29,705 nt of DNA from JBMNOU01 sp050943215 (GTDB taxonomy: Bacteria; Bacillota; Clostridia; Christensenellales; SZUA-584): NCBI GenBank assembly GCA_050943215.1, contig JBMNOU010000018.1:1-29705 (forward strand), read 5' to 3'. Below the pieces are notes generated by a model that was not told where the DNA came from, ran no database searches, and worked only from the letters and a program-made list of their open reading frames with translations. A program made the translations under genes and the position numbers. Shown here in pieces: positions 15,739 to 23,014 of the stretch. Every line of letters begins with the position of its first letter. The stretch's first letter is position 1.

Positions 15739-15782
15739 TAAGTTTTTATGGGATTTACTTACTTTAAATCTATAAAAATGGT

Positions 15783-15805
15783 ATGATAATGAGGGCTCTT
15801 ATCAT
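15783..15805 (+). repeat. Inverted repeat just upstream of the AOR ribosome site
   Basis: ATGATAA (15783-15789) and TTATCAT (15799-15805) are perfect inverted arms, with a GAG/CTC inner match giving near-continuous symmetry. An extended -10 (TGGTATGAT, 15779-15787) lies just before it, with a poor -35. It could be a local promoter and operator giving AOR separate control, or a hairpin protecting the AOR transcript. Confidence 0.45.
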
Positions 15806-15824
15806 GATGAATGAGGTGAAAAAA

Positions 15825-17678
15825 ATGGCTGGAGGATATTGCGGCAGGGTTTTGCGGATTAATCTATCTGATGGCAGCATGAAGAATGAGTTTTATGATG
15901 AGGATGTGCTGCGCAAATATATCGGAGGGAGTGGACTTGCGTGTAAGATCGTCTGTGAAGAAACGGACGAGAAGACGGATCCACTCGGCCCTAATAACGT
16001 ACTTGTTATCATGACGGGCCCTCTTGTTGGGTGTGGGCTGCCGAACACCGGAAGGCATCAGGCAGCGGCTAAATCTCCGCTGACGGGCATGCTGGGCGAA
16101 GGCAGCAGCGGCGGTACGTGGGGGACAAAATTGAAGCACGCGGGTTTTGATGGCGTTATTTTAAACGGCGTATCGGAGAAACCTGTTTATCTGCACATTG
16201 AAGACGGCAAAGCCGAGCTGCGCAACGCTAAAGAGCTATGGGGGCTTGACACATTCGACACAGACGATAAGCTAAAGGAAATGCACGGCGCTAAAACGGT
16301 ATCGCTGTCTATAGGCCCGGCAGGAGAAAACCTTGTAAAAACGGCCTGCCTGATGAACGACGGGCCTGAGGCGAGGACAGTCGGGCGCACAGGGCTAGGC
16401 GCTGTGATGGGGTCGAAAAAGCTTAAAGCAATCTCGGTGATAGGGACGGGGCGTCCAACGCTTGCAGACCCCGAAGCCGCGAAAGAAGCTATGCGCCGTT
16501 GGGGAAAAGTGATTCATCAGAATATGGAAGGCATGACGAAGTTTGGTACCCCGGGCGGCGTGGAAGGCGTGGAAAGCATAGGAGACCTCCCAATCAAAAA
16601 CTGGATGGGCGGTTCGTTTGATATTAAAAAAATAACCGGGCAACATATGGCCGCGACTATACTGAAAAAATCGTACTACTGTGCCAGTTGTACGATAGGC
16701 TGCGGACGTCATGTGGAGATACCGGAAGGCAAATTTGCATGCAGGCCTCAGGGCGGGCCTGAATATGAAACAATCGGCATGCTTGGATCTAACTGCATGC
16801 TGACGACTATTGAAGAAATACAAAAGGCAAATGAGGTCTGCAACCGCTACGGCATCGATACGATCTCGGGTGGTGCAGCGCTGTCGTTTGCGATGGAAGC
16901 ATACGAGACGGGCATCATCACCAAAGAGATGATGGACGGCGACGAGATACGTTGGGGCAACATCGACGATATGGTAAAGCTGCTTTGCAAGATAGCATAC
17001 CGCGACGGCATAGGCGATTTGCTTGCGGAAGGCACAAAACGGGCAGGACAGATGCTAGGGGGCATAGCGGCCGAAATGTCGGTTGATGTAAAAGGATTGG
17101 AGCTGCCGGCGCACGACCCGCGGGCGGGAGACGCAACAGGACTGCAGTACGCGACAAGCACGCGCGGAGCATGCCACCTTAATTCGCTGACCAGCGATCT
17201 GACTCTGGGAGGAGGCACATCCGGTTTTGGGTTTATGGAAGCCGAATCGTATGATAGGTTTGAGGCGGGCGAGAAAGAAATAAGGCTGGTTTATATCCAC
17301 CAGCACGTAATGGCGATGCTCGATTCACTCACAACATGCAAATTTTTGATGTTCGGTCTTGGCGAGAATTTTATGGACCGAGTTCTAGAATGGATAAAGT
17401 ACGCGATCGGCTGGGATATGACAAAGGAAGAATTCTTAAAAACGGGCGAGCGCATATTTAATATGAAAAGGCAGTATCAGATTAAGTGCGGCGTCACGAA
17501 AAAGGACGATGCGCTGCCTACAAGAATGAGCAAGCGCAGGATGACGGGCGGGTCGGCGACTAACGTGCCCGACGTGGCTGGCATGATCGACAGGTATTAC
17601 GAGATGCGCCGGTGGGATATTTACGGCCGGCCGACGAAAGAACTAGTAAGCGAGCTTGATCTTGCATGGAACAGGTAA
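15825..17678 (+). CDS. Aldehyde:ferredoxin oxidoreductase, tungsten-pterin family
   Basis: 617 aa from ATG 15825, six bases after GAGGTG; this gives the family's usual N-terminus (GGYCGRVLRINL), whereas the upstream ATG at 15783 lies in a palindrome and lacks a ribosome site. The enzyme oxidises aldehydes to acids with ferredoxin, using tungsten held by two pterins plus one [4Fe-4S] cluster. Cluster ligands are Cys286, Cys289, Cys293 and Cys505. The pterin-binding segment ELPAHDPRAGDATGLQYATS (426-445) with RGACHL after it is intact. It can also run as a carboxylic-acid reductase. Clustered alcohol dehydrogenase, MoaD-like and MoeB-like genes fit an aldehyde pathway needing cofactor maturation. 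Confidence 0.95.
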   Translation: MAGGYCGRVLRINLSDGSMKNEFYDEDVLRKYIGGSGLACKIVCEETDEKTDPLGPNNVLVIMTGPLVGCGLPNTGRHQAAAKSPLTGMLGEGSSGGTWGTKLKHAGFDGVILNGVSEKPVYLHIEDGKAELRNAKELWGLDTFDTDDKLKEMHGAKTVSLSIGPAGENLVKTACLMNDGPEARTVGRTGLGAVMGSKKLKAISVIGTGRPTLADPEAAKEAMRRWGKVIHQNMEGMTKFGTPGGVEGVESIGDLPIKNWMGGSFDIKKITGQHMAATILKKSYYCASCTIGCGRHVEIPEGKFACRPQGGPEYETIGMLGSNCMLTTIEEIQKANEVCNRYGIDTISGGAALSFAMEAYETGIITKEMMDGDEIRWGNIDDMVKLLCKIAYRDGIGDLLAEGTKRAGQMLGGIAAEMSVDVKGLELPAHDPRAGDATGLQYATSTRGACHLNSLTSDLTLGGGTSGFGFMEAESYDRFEAGEKEIRLVYIHQHVMAMLDSLTTCKFLMFGLGENFMDRVLEWIKYAIGWDMTKEEFLKTGERIFNMKRQYQIKCGVTKKDDALPTRMSKRRMTGGSATNVPDVAGMIDRYYEMRRWDIYGRPTKELVSELDLAWNR

Positions 17679-17685
17679 AATTGGT

Positions 17686-17958
17686 ATGAAAGTAACGCTG
17701 AAATTCAGATATCCATTTTATGAATGGTTCGGCCAGCAGCAGCGTACCCTAACTGTCGGTGAAGGATGTACTGTCGGGGAAGCCATCGAAGAGCTGATGA
17801 GCGACCCCGCATACAGCGATGCCGCCCAGGAAAAAAGCGGCTTTTTTTTAGGCGAGCTTAGGGCGCTCTACGCGGTAGGCGGCGGCGTCGTTAAAAAAGA
17901 TCATGTGCTTAAAGACGGGGATATCGTGTCGGTATTAAGCACATATATCGGCGGGTAG
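17686..17958 (+). CDS. MoaD/ThiS-like small sulfur-carrier protein
   Basis: 90 aa beta-grasp protein starting eight bases after the AOR stop and ending in ...STYIGG. The terminal Gly-Gly is the site adenylated and thiocarboxylated by MoeB/ThiF enzymes, so it can donate sulfur for the dithiolene of molybdopterin. The segment LKDGDIVSVL near residues 75-84 is the family's conserved strand before the tail. MoaD-like genes beside AOR are a known arrangement. The ThiF/MoeB-like protein at 8821-9549 is the likely activator. Confidence 0.9.
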   Translation: MKVTLKFRYPFYEWFGQQQRTLTVGEGCTVGEAIEELMSDPAYSDAAQEKSGFFLGELRALYAVGGGVVKKDHVLKDGDIVSVLSTYIGG

Positions 17959-17961
17959 AGG

Positions 17962-18696
17962 CTAATTGCTTTCGCTGCTGCGGCCATGAAGATTGACGGT
18001 AAAGCTATATCGCATGCCATCGATGTAGATGATGTCTAGTGACAGCGGCGCGGGGCCAGTATATGTGACGCGCTTTAAGTAAATAAGAGGCGACCCAATG
18101 GGCAGCTCTAAAAGCTGGGACTGCCCGAGGTCTGCAGAGCGCGCGGTGATCGTATCGTTCGCGGAATCGATCGTGAGATTAAAGACATTTTCAAGGAAAA
18201 GATACAGCGATTGGAACTGATCCATGTGCTGCTCGGCATTGGGCAGCAGATCGGCATTGATATAGTTGGTAACGATCGCGATGGGTTTGTCGTTAGCGAT
18301 CAAAAGGCGCTGAAACCGTATCACTTGTGCGCCTTCGGTGAGGTTTAAAGAAGGCAGCACGTTAGCCGGTGCGACGATCTTGTCAATATGAGTGTTTTTT
18401 GTGGTGACCTTATAACCGTATGAAGACAGCGTTTCAAAAAACGATGTGATAAAATTCAGCTTCTGTGTGGGGTTTGGCATTTTGACGGTGGTGCCATGGC
18501 CCTGTCTTACAGTGACATAGCCGTCTGCGGACAGCATGTCGATCGCCCGGCGTACCGTTATCCGGCTAACGCCAAACATTTTTTCAAGAACCGGCTCAGA
18601 AGGCAGCAAGCTGTTCACTTCATATTCTGAGTTTTGAATTGACCGTTTTAGCTCGTTGTAGACCTTCTGGTATGCCGGCAGCTGCTTTTCATTCAT
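17962..18696 (-). CDS. GntR-family regulator with UTRA domain (HutC subfamily)
   Basis: 244 aa from ATG 18696-18694, preceded by GGAGG; the longer in-frame start at 18741 has no such site. Residues 8-70 form the winged helix-turn-helix (MFGVSRITVRRAIDMLSADGYV). Residues about 95-240 are a UTRA effector-binding domain with LPIGSPLIYLKRVTYTGPAPLSLDIIYI near the end. UTRA domains bind sugars, sugar phosphates or amino-acid derivatives. It converges on the AOR/MoaD cluster with only 3 bp between stops and diverges from the aldo/keto reductase. Target and ligand are unknown. Confidence 0.9.
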   Translation of the reverse strand: MNEKQLPAYQKVYNELKRSIQNSEYEVNSLLPSEPVLEKMFGVSRITVRRAIDMLSADGYVTVRQGHGTTVKMPNPTQKLNFITSFFETLSSYGYKVTTKNTHIDKIVAPANVLPSLNLTEGAQVIRFQRLLIANDKPIAIVTNYINADLLPNAEQHMDQFQSLYLFLENVFNLTIDSANDTITARSADLGQSQLLELPIGSPLIYLKRVTYTGPAPLSLDIIYIDGMRYSFTVNLHGRSSESN

Positions 18697-19167
18697 AAAA
18701 TTTCCTCCGTAACAATCAAATTCATTATAACGTTTAAACATAAAAAGTCAACAACATCAGTTGTTTTGGGCAAATAAAGACCCCTTGTAGTAAGGTTTTT
18801 TGCGCTCCTGGGGAAATAAACAGATATTATTGCTCCGTAAAGGATATATTTTCGTAAAGATTGGCCGTTTTTAGTCATAACGGCAATATCATTAAATCTA
18901 CAATAGAATACATGCAAATGACATTATAATGTATTGACAGCTGCACAGGCAGACATTATAAAATATAGCTGAAACAGCCGTCAAAGGCCGAAAAACAGTT
19001 GCACTATGCGCATAGTCATAATAATGAATGGGCCTAACCGCAATAAAATATGAGCAGCCCGGCGCATGGGCTGTGCTGATCGTATACGGGCAAGGGCTGA
19101 TCCGCTAAAGGTTGTCTATGGGTTTTAAGGCAAGAGGATTAATGAAAAAAGTAAAGAGGTGAATAGT
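18697..19167. other. Divergent intergenic region and aldo/keto reductase leader
   Basis: 471 bp without a gene. It contains the minus-strand promoter above and a plus-strand promoter TTGACA (18934-18939), 17 bp, TATAAA (18957-18962). A leader of about 200 nt follows. It includes a 14-bp perfect palindrome ACTATGCGCATAGT (19003-19016) about 35 nt after the predicted start and an imperfect hairpin AGCAGCCC/GGGCTGTGCT further on. AGAGGTG before 19168 is the ribosome site. I do not recognise a known riboswitch. Confidence 0.6.
18724..18751 (-). promoter_or_regulatory. Promoter of the UTRA regulator with internal palindromes
   Basis: On the minus strand, TTGACT (18751-18746), a 16-bp spacer and TATAAT (18729-18724) make a good sigma-A promoter. 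The spacer contains GTTTAAAC (18732-18739). ACAAC-ATCA-GTTGT (18751-18764) abuts the -35, and either palindrome could be the autoregulatory operator. Confidence 0.6.
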
Positions 19168-20004
19168 ATGAAACAAGTGCCAATGGCAAGGCTGCCAAAC
19201 GGTGTTGAGATGCCCATGGTGGGATTGGGCACTTTTCGATCTGCCGGCAGCGAGCTGCGCGAGGCAGTTGTGACCGCTATCAAAACCGGCTACACGAGCG
19301 TTGACACCGCTTGGGTATACGAGAACGAGCAGGATGTCGCAGCAGGCATCAATGCCGCCAAAGCGAGCAGGGAAGATATTTTGATCACGAGCAAGCTGTG
19401 GAACGATCTGCAGGGGTACGATTCGACCATGAAGGCCTTTGACGAGAGCTTAAGGCTGCTCAACACGGACTATATCGATTTGTACCTGATACATTGGCCG
19501 GGCAAAGAGAAGTTTGTAGACACATGGAAAGCGTTTGAAAAGCTGTATAAAGACGAACGGGTGCGCGCAGTTGGCGTAAGCAATTTTATGCCACACCACC
19601 TTGATGTACTTTTGGACAGCTGCGAGATTGTGCCAATGGTCAACCAGATTGAGGCGCACGCGTATTTTATGGATTACGACACGATAGAATACTGCCAAAG
19701 ATATTCGATATTGGTGGAGGCGTGGTCTCCGCTGGGGTACGGGAGCGGGCTTCTTAAGGAAAAGGCGCTAAAAGATGCCGGCAAAGCGCACGGCAAGACG
19801 CCCGCGCAGGTTGCGCTGCGGTTTTTGATACAGAACGGCATTAGGGTGCTGCCCAAATCGGTGCATGCGGACAGGCAGAAACAGAACTTTGAGATATTCG
19901 ATTTTGCACTGACCGAAAAAGAAATGGATGCTATTCGGTCTTTGAACACCAAAAGGCGCCTTGGGCCAAATCCGGATGTCTTTTTTATCTGGGACAGAGA
20001 TTAA
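19168..20004 (+). CDS. Aldo/keto reductase
   Basis: 278 aa, a normal length for the family, from ATG 19168. NAD(P)H-dependent reduction of aldehydes or ketones is expected. The catalytic tetrad is complete: Asp46, Tyr51, Lys76 and His109, in the motifs VDTAWVYENE, ITSKLWN and YLIHWP. The GVSNF segment and C-terminal LPKSVHADRQKQN cofactor-binding loop are also intact. The 2,5-diketo-gluconate-reductase-like subgroup fits best. It appears to be a single-gene transcript; substrate unknown. Confidence 0.93.
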   Translation: MKQVPMARLPNGVEMPMVGLGTFRSAGSELREAVVTAIKTGYTSVDTAWVYENEQDVAAGINAAKASREDILITSKLWNDLQGYDSTMKAFDESLRLLNTDYIDLYLIHWPGKEKFVDTWKAFEKLYKDERVRAVGVSNFMPHHLDVLLDSCEIVPMVNQIEAHAYFMDYDTIEYCQRYSILVEAWSPLGYGSGLLKEKALKDAGKAHGKTPAQVALRFLIQNGIRVLPKSVHADRQKQNFEIFDFALTEKEMDAIRSLNTKRRLGPNPDVFFIWDRD

Positions 20005-20050
20005 ACGCGCTTAATAACTGATACCAATCGTATTTTTCTTCTCTTTAGCG

Positions 20051-20071
20051 GAATGCCTAAATCCGGCATTC
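20051..20071 (+). terminator. Hairpin after the aldo/keto reductase
   Basis: GAATGCC (20051-20057) and GGCATTC (20065-20071) form a 7-bp stem about 45 bp after the stop codon. The downstream T content is poor (TGTTGT), so terminator strength is uncertain. Confidence 0.45.
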
Positions 20072-20133
20072 TGTTGTACTGCCAAAAAATACATGAGGGG
20101 GCTGCCCCTGCTGCGCTGATTATTTTTTTTATA

Positions 20134-20349
20134 TCAGCACTTTTGGCCGAATCCGCCGCATGAGCATAGCAGCAGAAGCGGCAATATTTCGCCAAAACCT
20201 CCGCCAAAGCCTCCGCAATGGCAATCTTTGCCGCATCCACATTCGCCGCAGTGGCAATCTTTGCCGCATCCGCATCCGGATCTGCCGCTGCAAAGCAGCA
20301 ATATCAGTATCCACAGGCACGAGCTGTTGTTTCCACCAAAAAAGTCCAT
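20134..20349 (-). CDS. Small cysteine-rich protein with tandem repeat
   Basis: 71 aa from ATG 20349-20347, preceded by GGAGG; a slightly longer start at 20364 is part of the ribosome-site region. It has 13 cysteines, two exact copies of CGCGKDCHCG in tandem (residues 26-47), and hydrophobic stretches on each side (CLWILILLLC and ILPLLLLCSCG). Similar tiny cysteine-rich, hydrophobic-ended proteins occur in Clostridia, often under misleading chorion-type names; some may be spore or membrane associated. It is divergent from an ArsR regulator, so metal binding is a reasonable but unproven idea. The plus-strand AGGGG-x4-CCCCT hairpin near 20095-20112 may terminate it. Confidence 0.65.
   Translation of the reverse strand: MDFFGGNNSSCLWILILLLCSGRSGCGCGKDCHCGECGCGKDCHCGGFGGGFGEILPLLLLCSCGGFGQKC
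20209..20274. repeat. Two-copy 33-bp tandem repeat inside the cysteine-rich gene
   Basis: Two adjacent 33-bp units encode an 11-residue repeat, differing in the last residue (Glu versus Gly). They are in frame, so copy-number change would add or remove metal-ligand-rich units without breaking the gene. Confidence 0.6.
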
Positions 20350-20553
20350 TTTATGATCCTCCATAAAGTAATTGGTATTTTACTATATGCGAATATGGGA
20401 ATACGGTGCGGTGGATTAAAAAAAAATTACAGTAGAAGATAACCGTAAATTGCCGCTTAGAATAACAAAAAACGGCATATTGCCGACAACAATCATTTTT
20501 TTATTAATTTTTAATAATATAGTTAATGGAATCGATTCGGCAGGTGATGACGG

Positions 20554-20955
20554 ATGAACTTATCATCGGTATTCAAAGCGCTGGGGGATGATACGCGGCT
20601 GAGGATACTCGGCCTTTTGAGAGACCGCGAGCTTTGCGTCTGCGAGATCGGGCAGACGCTTGAGATACAGCAGCCAAATATATCGAAGCATTTAAATAAG
20701 CTAAGGTATGCAGGCATCATACAGTGCCGCAAAATTTCCCAATGGTGTTTTTTTCGGCTTAGCGACACATTTATCGCTGAGCGCGCGGTGCTGTATAACT
20801 TTCTGGCCGGTGAATGGGCACGAGGCAGACAATATCGTGAGGACTTAAAAAAGCTACGCGAAGTGATAGAATCGAATATCTGCTGCCAGCAAATCTTAAA
20901 AGACAGGGAAATAAAAACGCAGGACAGCGCAGGCTTAGAGCGCCGCGATAGCTAG
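20554..20955 (+). CDS. ArsR-family metalloregulator
   Basis: 133 aa. Winged helix-turn-helix with the ArsR-type metal site ELCVCE (Cys28 and Cys30) at the start of the DNA-recognition region (QPNISKHLNKL follows). Additional cysteines at 58, 65 and a Cys110-Cys111 pair could extend the site. ArsR proteins repress resistance genes until they bind arsenite, antimonite or similar metals. No arsenic pump or reductase lies beside it. The nearest divergent gene is the cysteine-rich protein, so that may be a target. Confidence 0.87.
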   Translation: MNLSSVFKALGDDTRLRILGLLRDRELCVCEIGQTLEIQQPNISKHLNKLRYAGIIQCRKISQWCFFRLSDTFIAERAVLYNFLAGEWARGRQYREDLKKLREVIESNICCQQILKDREIKTQDSAGLERRDS

Positions 20956-21111
20956 CGGTAGCGCATTTACTGAGTTTAAAAAATTACAAAATTTAACCAC
21001 ATCCAATATATCATATTTATTCACAAATAAACTTAAGCATAAATTCCGGATAGAACAGCAAAATAAAAATGAATGAATTTATTCATGAAGATAAATATGG
21101 AGGAATTGTTA

Positions 21112-21309
21112 ATGAATGGAACAGTAAAATGGTTTAATAACGATAAAGGATTTGGATTTATCGAACAAGAAGGTGGAGGTGACGTTTTTGTACATTTTTC
21201 GGCAATAAAATCCAAGGGTTTTAAATCTCTGAACGAAGGACAAAAAGTACAGTTTGAAATTGAGAATGGGCCGCGCGGGCCGCAAGCCGCCAACGTAATT
21301 ATTTTTTAG
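21112..21309 (+). CDS. Cold-shock protein (CSD family)
   Basis: 65 aa from ATG 21112, preceded by GGAGG; the upstream in-frame start at 21073 is rejected. It binds single-stranded RNA and DNA. RNP1 KGFGFI (12-17) and RNP2 VFVHF (25-29) are intact, and the length is standard. A short palindrome ATGAAT/ATTCAT (21069-21086) sits in the leader, which may form structure as in other cold-shock mRNAs. Confidence 0.95.
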   Translation: MNGTVKWFNNDKGFGFIEQEGGGDVFVHFSAIKSKGFKSLNEGQKVQFEIENGPRGPQAANVIIF

Positions 21310-21411
21310 ATAAAATACAATAAAGCGTCTGCGGCAATAAGGCACCCGGGGATTTATTGCAAGTGTATCGGCGCTGATGCGGGGGAAAATATATTTAAGG
21401 AGGTGTCAAAA

Positions 21412-21624
21412 ATGGCAAGAAGAAAGACATTGGTTCCTCAAGCAAAAAAGGCACTTGACAGGATGAAATACGAGGTCGCAAACGATGTCGGCGTTGACCT
21501 AAAACAAGGCTACAATGGTGATATTACTTCACGTGATGCCGGCAAGGTAGGCGGAAATATGGTCAAAAAAATGATCAGCTACGCCGAAAAGAAGATGTCT
21601 GACGAAAATCAACCCGAATCATAA
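21412..21624 (+). CDS. Alpha/beta-type small acid-soluble spore protein
   Basis: 70 aa from ATG 21412 after AAGGAGGTG. It coats and protects spore DNA. The germination-protease region KYEVAND (19-25) and the conserved DNA-binding C-terminal segment GGNMVKKMI (47-55) are present. Its presence argues that the organism forms endospores. Expression would normally be in the forespore; I could not place a convincing sigma-G promoter. Confidence 0.92.
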   Translation: MARRKTLVPQAKKALDRMKYEVANDVGVDLKQGYNGDITSRDAGKVGGNMVKKMISYAEKKMSDENQPES

Positions 21625-21647
21625 CCAAGCCATTTCACCGCTTTAAA

Positions 21648-21674
21648 AAAAGAAGGGATTCGTCCCTTCTTTTA
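21648..21674 (+). terminator. Intrinsic terminator after the spore protein gene
   Basis: AAAAGAAGGGA (21648-21658), loop TTCG, and TCCCTTCTTTT (21663-21673) form an 11-bp stem ending in a T-run. The A-tract on the other side means it could also work on the minus strand. Confidence 0.85.
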
Positions 21675-21797
21675 AATTTTTCAAAAACAAATAAAAAACC
21701 GCGGGCGGGTACGAAAATAGGGACAGCAAACACGTAAAATAAGAACATAAGTTCTATTAAGGAGGCGTGTATGAAACACTTGATAAAACAAACGGTT

Positions 21798-22169
21798 CTA
21801 ATCGTTTCTTTTTTCGTCCTGTATAACCTTGGCCACCCGCAGTGCAAGCTTAAGGTCGCTTTCGCTGATGTTGCGCTCAAATACCTCCCTGAGGATCTCT
21901 ACGCTAAGTCCGCTGCCTTCAAGCTCGGCCGAAAGGTTTTCTTCTTTGAGCACACCATTTTGTTTGCGCTTGGTGATACCTAAAAGATAGTCCGCGCTGC
22001 AGCCGAGTGCGCCGCACAGCTTTTCTAGCACCTCTACGGACGGTGTCTTGCGCCCTTTCTCGATCTCGGCAATATACGGCTGTGTAACGCCTATTTTTTC
22101 TGCAAGACGGGTCTGGCTAAGCTTTTGTGCCCTGCGCATCAGTCTGATTCTGTCTGATAAATCGTTCAA
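21798..22169 (-). CDS. XRE-family repressor (phage CI-like)
   Basis: 123 aa from TTG 22169-22167, with AAAGGA nine bases upstream. An N-terminal helix-turn-helix (QTRLAEKIGVTQPYIAEIEKGRKTPSVEVLEKL) is followed by about 55 residues of helical, probably dimerising sequence. There is no peptidase domain, so it would not be self-cleaving. It diverges from a Cro-sized helix-turn-helix gene across an operator-rich gap, the layout of a phage or mobile-element switch. Confidence 0.87.
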   Translation of the reverse strand: MNDLSDRIRLMRRAQKLSQTRLAEKIGVTQPYIAEIEKGRKTPSVEVLEKLCGALGCSADYLLGITKRKQNGVLKEENLSAELEGSGLSVEILREVFERNISESDLKLALRVAKVIQDEKRND

Positions 22170-22228
22170 AACAATAATTCCTTTACAAAGATAATGTTGC
22201 TGCTGATTGTGCGTTCTTCCTTGTATGA

Positions 22229-22320
22229 TTATAGCTGCTAGCGATAGATTTGTAAAGCATAACTTTAAGCTATTGACAGAGTGTCATTTATTGTCTATAA
22301 TATAGCTGTAAGCTATTAAT
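22229..22320 (+). promoter_or_regulatory. Divergent control region of the phage-like switch
   Basis: A consensus promoter TTGACA (22273-22278), 17 bp, TATAAT (22296-22301) reads toward the Cro-like gene. GACA-GAG-TGTC (22275-22285) overlaps its -35, and the words AAGCTATT (22267-22274 and 22311-22318) and TATAGCT (22301-22307, also near 22232) repeat around it. These are probable operators for the two helix-turn-helix proteins. Confidence 0.7.
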
Positions 22321-22335
22321 GGAGGTGTAAGAGAT

Positions 22336-22539
22336 ATGAGGTTGATACTGGCCAATTTGCGAGAGAGTACGAATTTGACTCAGACCAAAATTTCAAGATG
22401 CGCGAAGATTTCTCAAGGATATTATTCGGATATCGAAAGCGGAACGCGCTGTCCTTCACCAGATGTGGCTTGCAGAATCGCCAAGGTACTTGGTATCAGC
22501 GAACAGGACATGTTCCGCGTGTTCTATTCGGGAAACTAG
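22336..22539 (+). CDS. Small XRE-family helix-turn-helix protein (Cro-like)
   Basis: 67 aa, essentially one helix-turn-helix domain (TQTKISRCAKISQGYYSDIESGTRCPSPDVACRIAKVLGI). GGAGGTG precedes the start. It lies directly under the promoter described above and opposite the CI-like repressor, as expected for a Cro-type antagonist or early regulator. Confidence 0.82.
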   Translation: MRLILANLRESTNLTQTKISRCAKISQGYYSDIESGTRCPSPDVACRIAKVLGISEQDMFRVFYSGN

Positions 22540-22585
22540 CGCGGTATAACCTGCGGCTATATATTGCCGCTGAAAGGAGCAATGT

Positions 22586-22780
22586 ATGGAAAACGGATAT
22601 ATCAGGGAAAGGCAGCTTGATGCGCTGGCCGAGGCGATGTATATGGTGGCGGGAGAGTTCGAGAAACCGAAAAAGCTAAATGTGGCAATAGTGGGATATG
22701 TGCTGCTGGAAATGATACTCTCTAAGTTTGACGTGCTTGACAGTGCGATTGACGATATCATCAAGCAGGCAAAGATTTAG
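22586..22780 (+). CDS. Small hypothetical protein of the phage-like module
   Basis: 64 aa with ribosome site AAAGGAG. Mostly helical, with a hydrophobic central stretch (NVAIVGYVLLEMILSKF) that is short for a membrane helix. I do not recognise the family. It follows the Cro-like gene and precedes other early phage-type genes in the same direction. Confidence 0.6.
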   Translation: MENGYIRERQLDALAEAMYMVAGEFEKPKKLNVAIVGYVLLEMILSKFDVLDSAIDDIIKQAKI

Positions 22781-22789
22781 GAGGCTTTT

Positions 22790-23014
22790 ATGGATATCAA
22801 AATAGACCGGTTTTCCGGAGAGGCTGCCGGGTCGCCCATTTGGGGATATTGCGATAATTGCGGAGGCTCTATCTATATGGGCAGCGGCTATTTTTTACAC
22901 GATATGCTCTCAATCTGCGACGGCTGCGCGAAACGGTATGCGTGGGGCTTATTTGAGGCACAGGCTAAGCGCCGGCACGCGGACACTGAGCTTTTGAGGA
23001 GGACGGTAAGATGA
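22790..23014 (+). CDS. Small putative zinc-ribbon protein of the phage-like module
   Basis: 74 aa; a ribosome site TAGGAGG lies just before ATG 22790. Two CxxC pairs (CDNC near 21-24 and CDGC near 44-47) are spaced as in a zinc ribbon, with aromatic residues between them. Its C-terminal end overlaps the next gene by ATGA. Function unknown; small zinc-binding proteins of this sort are common in phage early regions. Confidence 0.65.
   Translation: MDIKIDRFSGEAAGSPIWGYCDNCGGSIYMGSGYFLHDMLSICDGCAKRYAWGLFEAQAKRRHADTELLRRTVR

Noticed and set aside
21771..21983. Plus-strand 70-aa ORF with a good GGAGG site, opposite the CI-like repressor gene
   Set aside because: It lies mostly antisense to the repressor gene, whose helix-turn-helix is unmistakable. 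The predicted product has no coherent features, and the ribosome-like site is probably coincidental.
22229..22320. CRISPR-like short repeats in the divergent phage-switch region
   Set aside because: The repeated words are 7-8 bp with irregular spacing and lie over promoter elements, which fits operators and not an array.
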